The notes under the pieces were generated by a model that had not been told where the DNA came from, made no database searches, and was given only the letters and a program-made list of their open reading frames with translations. The translations under genes and the position numbers were made by a program. DNA of 64,000 nucleotides. Source: Pseudomonas sp. RIT-562. Its GTDB lineage: Bacteria; Pseudomonadota; Gammaproteobacteria; Pseudomonadales; Pseudomonadaceae. The stretch covers positions 95,572-159,571 of the forward strand of contig NZ_JAPJIV010000016.1 in assembly GCF_026241895.1 (NCBI RefSeq), in the 5' to 3' direction. The number at the start of each line of letters is the position of its first letter. Within the stretch, counting starts at the first letter, position 1. Positions 17,038 through 23,677 of the stretch are shown here, piece by piece.

Positions 17038-17940
17038 TCAAAGGCGGCTGGACAAGTCGTCCAGAGCCGCACGCAAATCGGTGAACTGGAAGGTGAAACC
17101 CGCTTCCAGCAAGCGGACCGGCATGGCCTTCTGGCCACCCAGCAACAGCAGGGACATTTCCCCCAGGCACACTTTTAATGCCAGGGTCGGCATCGGCATG
17201 AACGCCGGCCGATGCAACACCGCCCCCAAAGTCTTGGCGAACTCGCTGTTGCGCACCGGTTTCGGCGCGCAGGCATTATAAGGACCGCTGGCCGTTTCCT
17301 GGTGCAGAAGAAAATCAATCAGGGCGATCTGATCCTTGATATGGATCCACGGCATCCATTGCCGACCATTGCCCAGAGGCCCGCCCATCGCGAGTTTGAA
17401 GGGCAACAACAGGCGCGACAAAAAGCCGCCATCGGCGGACAACACCAGTCCCGTGCGGATCAGAATCACTCGAATGCCCAAGGCCTCGGCGCGTTGGGCG
17501 GTCTCTTCCCAGGCAATGCACAGCTGACTGGCAAAATCGTCGATTACCGGCGCCGATTCCTCGGTCAACTCGCGCTCGCCGCCGTCGCCATACCAGCCCA
17601 CCGCAGAACCGGAGATCAATACCGCCGGTTTTTGTTCACGGGTTTCCAGCCAGGCCAGCAGCGTTTCGGTAAGCGTAATGCGACTGCTCCACAACAGCGC
17701 CTTGCGCTTGGATGTCCAGGGTCGATCGGCGATCGGCGCGCCTGCGAGATTGACGATGGCATCGACAGGCGTCTGCCCGAGGTCCTCCAGGCGGGGAATT
17801 CCACGGACCTGGGCGCCGCAGAGCTTCGCGACCTTTTCCGGTTGGCGGCTCCAGACGGTCAGCGTGTGTCCTTGGCTCAACCAGTGTCGGCAGAGTTGGC
17901 GTCCGATCAAACCAGTACCGCCGGTCAGCAATATGTGCAT
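17038..17940 (-). CDS. TIGR01777 family (SDR39U1/YfcH-like) oxidoreductase
   Basis: A 300-residue extended-type short-chain dehydrogenase. The nucleotide-binding motif is TGGTGLIGRQL (6-16); the middle carries the active-site-like SGSAVGWYG and the C-terminal DUF1731 domain ends with LLLGGQKAMPVRLLEAGFTF. Its substrate is unknown. In P. aeruginosa the same gene lies next to hemH. It is the first gene of a unit with hemH and diverges from the FAD oxidoreductase at 18136. Confidence 0.85.
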   Translation of the reverse strand: MHILLTGGTGLIGRQLCRHWLSQGHTLTVWSRQPEKVAKLCGAQVRGIPRLEDLGQTPVDAIVNLAGAPIADRPWTSKRKALLWSSRITLTETLLAWLETREQKPAVLISGSAVGWYGDGGERELTEESAPVIDDFASQLCIAWEETAQRAEALGIRVILIRTGLVLSADGGFLSRLLLPFKLAMGGPLGNGRQWMPWIHIKDQIALIDFLLHQETASGPYNACAPKPVRNSEFAKTLGAVLHRPAFMPMPTLALKVCLGEMSLLLLGGQKAMPVRLLEAGFTFQFTDLRAALDDLSSRL

Positions 17941-18064
17941 GACTTCTTCCTCGCGTGGCCTTTTATCCTGCTCACTAGTCTATTTTTATAAGCAGGGATC
18001 TTTGGTATCGGGCAGTGTCTGTTTAAACAATAGGCCAACCTGTCAGAACTAGAACGCTAAAAGT

Positions 18065-18115
18065 TATACCAAAAAACAATATTGTACAGGTTTAAACCAC
18101 GGCGTAGTCTGTACA
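18065..18115. promoter_or_regulatory. Candidate LitR/PplR operator between divergent units
   Basis: TATACC (18065-18070) and TGTACA (18083-18088) are 18 bp apart, one mismatch from the direct repeat T(G/A)TACA-N12-TGTA(C/T)A reported for PplR1 of P. putida. A third TGTACA at 18110-18115 is out of register. A possible promoter for the 18136 gene overlaps it (TTGTAC 18082-18087, 17-bp spacer, TAGTCT 18105-18110). As TGTACA is a palindrome, the site could also act on the leftward SDR39U1-hemH unit. Confidence 0.6.
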
Positions 18116-18135
18116 GAAAGGTAAACGAGGCCCCT

Positions 18136-19122
18136 ATGACTGTACCTATCGCGATCATCGGCACCGGCATCGCCGGGCTCTCCGCCGCCCAAGCCCTGAC
18201 AGAGCTGGGGCACGTTGTTCAACTATTCGATAAAAGCCGCGGCAGTGGCGGTCGCATGTCGAGCAAGCGCAGTGATGCGGGGGCTCTGGACATGGGCGCG
18301 CAATACTTCACTGCCCGTGACCGCCGCTTCTCCACCGAAGTGCAGCGCTGGCAGGCCCAGGGCTGGGTCGCCGAGTGGACGCCGTTGCTGTACACCTTTC
18401 AGGGCGGCCAGCTCAACCTTTCACCCGATGAACAGACGCGCTGGGTTGGCACGCCGCGCATGAGCGCCATCACCCGTGGCCTGCTGGGCGACTTGGACGT
18501 GCAGTTCGGCTGCCGGATTACCGAGGTCTATCGCGGTGAACAACATTGGCATCTGCAGGACGCCGAAGGCTTTACCCATGGCCCTTTCAGCCACGTAGTC
18601 ATTGCCACGCCAGCCCCGCAAGCGACCGCCCTGCTCGCCTCGGCGCCGAAACTCGCCGGTGCCGCTGCAGGCGTGAAAATGGACCCGACCTGGGCCATCG
18701 CACTGGCGTTCGAGAAACCGCTGGACACCCCCATGGAAGGTTGCTTCGTGCAGGACAGCCCGCTCGACTGGCTGGCCCGCAACCGCAGTAAACCCGGCCG
18801 TGACACCACCCTGGACACCTGGGTCCTGCACGCGACCAGCGCCTGGAGCCGGCAACACATCGACCTGCCCAAGGAAGCCGTGATCGAACAATTGCACGGC
18901 GCATTCGCCGAACTGCTGCACAGTGCCATGCCCGCGCCGACTTTCAGCCTGGCCCATCGCTGGCTCTACGCCCGCCCTGCCAGCAGCCACGAATGGGGGA
19001 CACTGGCCGACGCCGATCTTGGGCTCTACGCCTGTGGCGACTGGTGCCTGTCCGGCCGCGTCGAAGGTGCCTGGCTCAGTGGCCAGGAAGCCGCCCGCCG
19101 CTTGCATGAACACCTGCAGTGA
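18136..19122 (+). CDS. NAD(P)/FAD-dependent oxidoreductase (renalase-like)
   Basis: A 328-residue flavoprotein. The dinucleotide motif IGTGIAGLSAAQAL (8-21) is followed by DKSRGSGGRMSSKR, the second FAD-contact block typical of the renalase-like branch; the C-terminal FAD block is LYACGDWCLSGRVEGAWLSG. Substrate unknown. GAGG lies 5 bases before the ATG at 18136; the frame is open 18 codons upstream into the operator, which rules that start out. Its GTG-starting neighbour overlaps it by 4 bases. By position it is a likely member of the light-induced set. Confidence 0.82.
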   Translation: MTVPIAIIGTGIAGLSAAQALTELGHVVQLFDKSRGSGGRMSSKRSDAGALDMGAQYFTARDRRFSTEVQRWQAQGWVAEWTPLLYTFQGGQLNLSPDEQTRWVGTPRMSAITRGLLGDLDVQFGCRITEVYRGEQHWHLQDAEGFTHGPFSHVVIATPAPQATALLASAPKLAGAAAGVKMDPTWAIALAFEKPLDTPMEGCFVQDSPLDWLARNRSKPGRDTTLDTWVLHATSAWSRQHIDLPKEAVIEQLHGAFAELLHSAMPAPTFSLAHRWLYARPASSHEWGTLADADLGLYACGDWCLSGRVEGAWLSGQEAARRLHEHLQ

Positions 19123-19334
19123 ACCGCATTAATCCTGGCAAGTTGCTGCTGTCGAAATGGACAGCAGCCCACCCGCAACACCGCGAGAAACACTTTCTGG
19201 TGACCGAGCTGTTCCGGGATGAGGAAGGTACGGTGCTGCAAGTCGAATTAGAGGCAGTGTTGACCAAGCGCAGCCAGCGCATGGATTGGCAGACCCTGAA
19301 AAATAGCGACACCTGGAAATTGGGCTGGCAGTGA
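19119..19334 (+). CDS. TIGR02450 family Trp-rich protein
   Basis: A 71-residue soluble protein with four tryptophans (SKWTAAHP, DWQTL, DTWKLGW), matching the Trp-rich TIGR02450 family. It starts at a GTG that overlaps the preceding stop (GTGA), so it is translationally coupled to the FAD oxidoreductase. The family is often found beside photolyase or cryptochrome genes; no function is known. Confidence 0.82.
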   Translation: MNRINPGKLLLSKWTAAHPQHREKHFLVTELFRDEEGTVLQVELEAVLTKRSQRMDWQTLKNSDTWKLGWQ

Positions 19335-19362
19335 GCCCCTGTATGACCGCACCGAAATACCT

Positions 19363-19386
19363 GTACAAATAATTTGACTTGTACAG
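19363..19386. promoter_or_regulatory. LitR/PplR-type operator 1 (perfect direct repeat)
   Basis: TGTACA at 19363-19368 and again at 19381-19386, separated by exactly 12 bases: a full match to the PplR1 consensus T(G/A)TACA-N12-TGTA(C/T)A. The -35 element TTGACT falls inside the spacer, so binding would block RNA polymerase. This fits a dark-state repressor released by light. Confidence 0.8.
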
Positions 19387-19402
19387 CTTCGAATCTATGA
19401 TG
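19375..19402 (+). promoter_or_regulatory. Sigma-70 promoter of the rudS-litR-phrB operon
   Basis: TTGACT (19375-19380), 16-bp spacer, TATGAT (19397-19402). It is the best sigma-70 match in the 123-bp gap and is overlapped by operator 1. Confidence 0.65.
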
Positions 19403-19412
19403 AACTCATGTT

Positions 19413-19436
19413 GTACAGATCCTTGGGTTTGTACAG
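19413..19436. promoter_or_regulatory. LitR/PplR-type operator 2 (perfect direct repeat)
   Basis: TGTACA at 19413-19418 and 19431-19436, again exactly 12 bases apart. It lies downstream of the proposed -10 and ends 21 bases before the next start codon, so it is probably in the transcribed leader as a second roadblock or cooperative site. The centres of the two operators are 50 bp apart, close to five helical turns. Confidence 0.75.
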
Positions 19437-19457
19437 GTCTGGATTCGAGGTGCCCTG

Positions 19458-20417
19458 ATGTCCAACTCCGTCGTGAAACCGAAAATCGCCATCAGCGCTT
19501 GCTTGATGGGCGCTGAAGTTCGCTTCAATGGTGGACACAAGGAATCGCGGCTGTGCAGCCGCACCCTCACCGACTATTTCGAATTCGTACCGGTCTGCCC
19601 TGAAGTGGCGATTGGCCTGGGCATCCCTCGCCAGCCGATTCGCCTGGTCGGCGACCCGGAGCATCCGCAAGCTGTCGGCACAGTCCAACCGGAGCTGAAT
19701 GTCACTGCACCGTTGGCGGCATACGGCGAAAAAATGGCGGATGAGCTGGATGACATCTGTGGCTACATTTTCATGCAGAAATCCCCATCCTGCGGCCTCG
19801 ACCGGGTCAAGGTCTACCACGCCAATGGCGCGCCGGTAGACGGTGGCGGGCGCGGTATCTACGCCCAGGCCTTTTGCGCGCGTCATCCTGATTTGCCCGT
19901 AGAAGAAGACGGCCGGCTCAATGACCCGGTACTGCGGGAAAACTTCCTGACCCGCGTGTTCGCCTACAGCGACTGGCAGCAATTGCTGCGCGAAGGCCTC
20001 ACCCGTCGCGGCCTCACCGATTTCCACGCGCGCTACAAATACCAGCTGATGGCGCACAACCCGGTGCAATACAAAACCCTGGGCAACCTGCTGGGCACTA
20101 TGGGCCAGACAGAGCCGGAAACGCTCGGTCCACGTTATTTCAGCGAGCTGATGGCCGCCTTGAAAAAGTGCGCCACCCGACGCACCCATACCAACGTCCT
20201 GCAGCACATCAGCGGTTATCTCAAGCAGGCCATCAGCGCCGAAGACAAACAGGAAATGCAGCACGTCATTGGCCAATATCGCCACGGCATCGTGCCACTG
20301 GTGGTGCCGATGACCCTGCTCAAGCATCACTTCCGCCAACATCCGGATCCTTACATCGCGCAACAGGTTTACCTGCAACCGCACCCGGAAAACCTCAGCC
20401 TGCGAAATGCGATCTAA
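19458..20417 (+). CDS. rudS: TudS-DUF1722 (RudS-like) 4-thiouridine desulfidase
   Basis: A 319-residue fusion of an N-terminal DUF523/TudS domain and a C-terminal DUF1722 (YbgA) domain. The three cysteines that hold the catalytic [4Fe-4S] cluster are visible: Cys15 (ISACLMG), Cys47 (VPVCPEVAIG) and Cys112 (KSPSCGLDRV), with Glu49 after the second. TudS proteins remove sulfur from thiouracil/4-thio-UMP; the TudS-DUF1722 fusion of P. putida (RudS) is reported to remove s4U from tRNA. The symbol is given on architecture. It is first in an operon with the LitR-like regulator (0-base gap) and phrB, under two LitR-type operators. Confidence 0.8.
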   Translation: MSNSVVKPKIAISACLMGAEVRFNGGHKESRLCSRTLTDYFEFVPVCPEVAIGLGIPRQPIRLVGDPEHPQAVGTVQPELNVTAPLAAYGEKMADELDDICGYIFMQKSPSCGLDRVKVYHANGAPVDGGGRGIYAQAFCARHPDLPVEEDGRLNDPVLRENFLTRVFAYSDWQQLLREGLTRRGLTDFHARYKYQLMAHNPVQYKTLGNLLGTMGQTEPETLGPRYFSELMAALKKCATRRTHTNVLQHISGYLKQAISAEDKQEMQHVIGQYRHGIVPLVVPMTLLKHHFRQHPDPYIAQQVYLQPHPENLSLRNAI

Positions 20418-21359
20418 ATGACTAACCGACTCGACACCAGCGCCAGCGAAGACCTCGGCGACGATTTCAAGAAAGCCCTGGACGAAGGCTGGCTGCCGAT
20501 CCGTGAAGTGGCCCGGCAAACCGGGGTCAACGCCGTGACCCTGCGTGCCTGGGAACGGCGCTACGGTTTGATCGTGCCGCAACGCACGCCCAAAGGGCAT
20601 CGCTTGTTCTCGGCCGAACATGTGCAGCGCATCCTGGCCATTCTCACCTGGCTCAATCGCGGAGTGGCCGTCAGCCAGGTCAAGCAACTGCTCGACACAG
20701 CGCAAGTGATCAGTGAGCCGATTGAAAACGACTGGCACGTGCTGCGCCAGACCTTGCTGCTGGCAGTCACCGGGTTGAACGAACGCACCCTCGACGACAC
20801 CGTCAATCAGGCGATGGCGCTGTACCCACCGCGAACCTTGTGCGAGCAACTGTTGCTGCCGCTGCTCAGGGAGCTGGAGCAACGCTGGCAGGGCCAATTT
20901 GGCGCGCAGATGGAACGAGGTTTTTTTTACTCGTGGCTGCGCAGCAAGTTTGGCGCGCGCATTTACCACAACAACCGCCAATTACGCAGCGCACCGCTGC
21001 TGCTGGTCAATCAATCGGACCTGCCACTTGAACCGCACCTTTGGCTCACTGCCTGGCTGATCAGCAGCGCCGACTGCCCGGTTGAGGTATTCGACTGGCC
21101 ACTGCCGCACGGAGAGCTGGCCCTGGCAGTGGAACATCTGAAAGCCCGCGCAGTGCTGCTGTATTCCAGCAAAGCGATGAACCTTGGGCAATTGCCGAAA
21201 CTTTTGCACGGTATCAGTTGCCCAAAATTGATTGCCGGACCGATCGTCTGTATTCACCAAGTCGAGTTGTCCGCGAAAACCTCCGGTATTCCCGAACTGT
21301 TCTTGGCCGAAGATCCCCTGTCGGCGCATCAGGAACTGGTCCTGCGGGGGGTTATCTAA
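20418..21359 (+). CDS. LitR/CarH-like MerR family regulator (class II, PplR1-like)
   Basis: A 313-residue regulator. A MerR winged helix lies at about 25-90 (IREVARQTGVNAVTLRAWER, then RTPKGHRLFSAEHVQRIL). The rest has the layout of a CarH cobalamin module: helical bundle (about 105-185) and Rossmann-like lobe (190-313). The cofactor residues are weak: after Trp157 the expected EH reads ER, and the DxHxxG-type site is EPHLWL (His207, no glycine). This fits class II LitR proteins, which do not depend on B12. The ATG follows the rudS stop directly; the stop overlaps the phrB start (TAATG). Autoregulation through the operators at 19363-19436 is likely. Confidence 0.85.
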   Translation: MTNRLDTSASEDLGDDFKKALDEGWLPIREVARQTGVNAVTLRAWERRYGLIVPQRTPKGHRLFSAEHVQRILAILTWLNRGVAVSQVKQLLDTAQVISEPIENDWHVLRQTLLLAVTGLNERTLDDTVNQAMALYPPRTLCEQLLLPLLRELEQRWQGQFGAQMERGFFYSWLRSKFGARIYHNNRQLRSAPLLLVNQSDLPLEPHLWLTAWLISSADCPVEVFDWPLPHGELALAVEHLKARAVLLYSSKAMNLGQLPKLLHGISCPKLIAGPIVCIHQVELSAKTSGIPELFLAEDPLSAHQELVLRGVI

Positions 21360-22825
21360 TGAGCTCGGCGGACACCAGCATGCAATTGATCTGGCTGCGC
21401 AGTGACCTGCGCCTGCACGACAACACTGCGCTTTCGGCCGCCGCTGCCCGTGGCCCGTGCGTCGCCGTCTATCTGTTGAGCCCGCAGCAATGGCTGGAAC
21501 ACGACGATGCGGCATGCAAGGTGGATTTCTGGCTACGCAATCTTGAAGCGTTGAGCCGCGCGCTGGGCGAGCTGAACATCCCCTTGCTGATTCGCACTGC
21601 CGCCCACTGGGACCAGACGCCGCAGGTGCTGCTCGAACTGTGCCAGCAACTGAACATCAGTGCGGTGCACGTCAACGAAGAATACGGGGTCAACGAAACC
21701 CGTCGGGATGCCCAGGTGAGCGCGGCGCTCAGGGCCAGCGCCATTGATTTTTACAGTTACCTCGACCAGCTGTTCTTCAAGCCTGGCAGCGTGCTGACCA
21801 AGACCGGCACCTACTTCCAGGTCTTCAGCCAGTTCCGCAAGGTCTGCTACGAACGCCTGCACCGCTCGCTGCCCGCCCAGGTCCCGGTACCCGCGCCGCA
21901 GTCACCGTTGAACATCCAGCGTGATCAGGTACCCACCCAAGTCGAAGGCTTTGCTACGCCCAGCGAACATTTGCGCTCAATTTGGCCCGCCGGTGAAATC
22001 GAGGCCAGGCGCCGCCTGGACACCTTCGTCGACGCCCAGATCGACTACTACAAAAGCGAACGCGACTTCCCGGCCAAACCAGGTACCAGCCAGCTTTCGG
22101 CCTATCTGGCAGCCGGCGTGATTTCCCCGCGCCAATGCCTGCACGCAGCTTTGCAAAGCAATCAAGGCGAATTCGAAAGCGGCAAGGTTGGCGCAGTCAC
22201 CTGGATTAATGAGCTGCTGTGGCGCGAGTTCTACAAACATATTCTGGTCGGCTATCCACGAGTCTCGCGCCACCGCGCGTTCCGTCCGGAAACCGAGGCC
22301 CTGGCCTGGCGCCACGCGCCTGAAGAACTACTGGCCTGGCAGCAGGCGCGCACGGGTTTGCCGATCATCGATGCGGCCATGCGCCAACTGCTGGATACCG
22401 GCTGGATGCATAACCGCCTGCGCATGGTAGTGGCCATGTTCCTGACTAAAAACCTGTTGATCGACTGGCGCGAAGGCGAGCGTTTTTTCATGCGCCATCT
22501 GATCGACGGCGACCTGGCAGCGAACAACGGTGGCTGGCAGTGGAGTTCATCCACCGGTACCGACTCGGCCCCCTACTTCCGCATCTTCAACCCGCTGAGC
22601 CAGTCGGAAAAATTCGACAGCGAAGGGGTGTTCATCAAGCAGTGGTTACCCGAGCTGGATGGGCTGAACAAGAAGGAAGTGCACAACCCGGCGAATGTGA
22701 GCGGGCTGTTCGGCGTCGCCGACTATCCGTCGCCGATCGTCAACTTGAGCACTTCGCGGCAACGAGCACTGGCCGCGTTCAAGAACCTGCCGTCGCGGCA
22801 GGACGCAGGAGGCGGTCATGAGTAA
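21359..22825 (+). CDS. phrB: Deoxyribodipyrimidine photo-lyase (class I CPD)
   Basis: A 488-residue light-driven repair enzyme that splits cyclobutane pyrimidine dimers. The N-terminal antenna domain has the folate-binding NEEYGVNETRRD (106-117). The FAD domain shows TKTGTYFQVFSQF, NELLWREFYKHIL, TGWMHNRLRM and LIDWREGERF (electron-chain tryptophans) and the block NNGGWQWSSSTGTDSAPYFR. The ATG at 21359 overlaps the regulator stop; a second ATG seven codons on (MQLIWLRSDLR) is an alternative. Longer in-frame extension into the regulator gene is rejected. It sits in the middle of the predicted light operon. Confidence 0.96.
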   Translation: MSSADTSMQLIWLRSDLRLHDNTALSAAAARGPCVAVYLLSPQQWLEHDDAACKVDFWLRNLEALSRALGELNIPLLIRTAAHWDQTPQVLLELCQQLNISAVHVNEEYGVNETRRDAQVSAALRASAIDFYSYLDQLFFKPGSVLTKTGTYFQVFSQFRKVCYERLHRSLPAQVPVPAPQSPLNIQRDQVPTQVEGFATPSEHLRSIWPAGEIEARRRLDTFVDAQIDYYKSERDFPAKPGTSQLSAYLAAGVISPRQCLHAALQSNQGEFESGKVGAVTWINELLWREFYKHILVGYPRVSRHRAFRPETEALAWRHAPEELLAWQQARTGLPIIDAAMRQLLDTGWMHNRLRMVVAMFLTKNLLIDWREGERFFMRHLIDGDLAANNGGWQWSSSTGTDSAPYFRIFNPLSQSEKFDSEGVFIKQWLPELDGLNKKEVHNPANVSGLFGVADYPSPIVNLSTSRQRALAAFKNLPSRQDAGGGHE

Positions 22826-22898
22826 TTGGGAACGGCGCATTGCCGAACAGCTTGCCATGGGCCCGGTGATCGCCGGGCTGCAAAGGAGAATGGGATGA
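22818..22898 (+). CDS. 26-residue small ORF, coupled at both ends
   Basis: An ORF of 26 codons (MSNWERRIAEQLAMGPVIAG, then LQRRMG) starts inside the phrB end and stops in an ATGA overlap with the SDR start. It has a full AGGAGG ribosome site at 22807-22812, 5 bases before its ATG, better than most genes here. No homology recognised. It may be a true small protein, a translational relay, or what is left of a larger gene (an NTF2-like gene occupies this spot in some related clusters) after an internal deletion. Confidence 0.45.
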   Translation: MSNWERRIAEQLAMGPVIAGLQRRMG

Positions 22899-23677
22899 GC
22901 CTTACACCTCCACGTCGTTACTGGCTGACGGGCGCGAGCAGCGGGATTGGCGCTGCACTGGCCGAAGAGATCCTCAAGACCGGCGCACACCTGGCCGTCA
23001 GCTCGCGCTCGACAGCGCCGTTGAAAGTCCTGTCGCAACGTTATCCCGGGCAAGTCCTGGTGGTAGCGGGCGACCTGACCAACAGCCAGACGGTTCGCGA
23101 AATAGGCGAGCAGATCGCTGAGCAATGGGGTTCGCTGGACACTGTGATCCTCAATGCCGGCACCTGCGAGTACGTCGATGCCCAGCAGTTCGATGCCTCG
23201 ATCATCGAACACGTGGTGCGCACCAACCTGCTTGCCAGCGCCTACTGCGTCGAAGCCGCCCTGCCCTTGTTGCGCGCCGGCATCGCACCGCACCTTGTAG
23301 GAGTGGCGAGCTCGGTGACCTATCTACCGTTGCCGCGGGCCGAAGCCTATGGCGCATCGAAGGCCGGGTTGCGCTACATGTTCGAATCCCTGCGCATCGA
23401 CCTGGCAGACGAAGGCATCGAGGTCACCGTGGTCAGTCCGGGCTTTGTCGACACCCCGCTGACGGCAAAAAATGATTTCCCCATGCCCCTCAGCTGGCCT
23501 GTGGAGAAAGCCGCCCGGCATATTTTCGCCAAACTGGATAACCGGCCACTGGAAATCGCCTTCCCGGCGTTGTTCATGGCGGCTCTGTGGCCACTGTCGA
23601 AGATGCCCAACAGCGTCAAGCTGGCAATCGGCAAGCGCATGGTGCGCAGTAATCCACCTATCCAGGACGTCCCGTGA
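22895..23677 (+). CDS. Short-chain dehydrogenase/reductase (ufa-type cluster)
   Basis: A 260-residue classical SDR: cofactor loop TGASSGIG (12-19), NAG (87-89), and catalytic Ser139/140, Tyr152 and Lys156 (YGASK). GGAG lies 6 bases before the ATG at 22895; the frame extends 23 codons upstream but lacks a good start there. It overlaps the small ORF (ATGA) and the next gene by 4 bases. In photo-oxidative-stress lipid clusters an SDR accompanies the flavoprotein, DUF1365 and Cfa-like genes; its substrate is unknown. Confidence 0.85.
   Translation: MSLTPPRRYWLTGASSGIGAALAEEILKTGAHLAVSSRSTAPLKVLSQRYPGQVLVVAGDLTNSQTVREIGEQIAEQWGSLDTVILNAGTCEYVDAQQFDASIIEHVVRTNLLASAYCVEAALPLLRAGIAPHLVGVASSVTYLPLPRAEAYGASKAGLRYMFESLRIDLADEGIEVTVVSPGFVDTPLTAKNDFPMPLSWPVEKAARHIFAKLDNRPLEIAFPALFMAALWPLSKMPNSVKLAIGKRMVRSNPPIQDVP

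Noticed and set aside
19395..20981. 528-codon open frame on the minus strand opposite the desulfidase and regulator genes
   Set aside because: Shadow of GC-rich coding DNA; its product has no family features, and the plus-strand genes have clear motifs, ribosome sites and coupling.
21218..21358. 47-residue upstream extension of the photolyase
   Set aside because: It lies inside the regulator gene in another frame, and photolyases begin near the RSDLRLHDN block.
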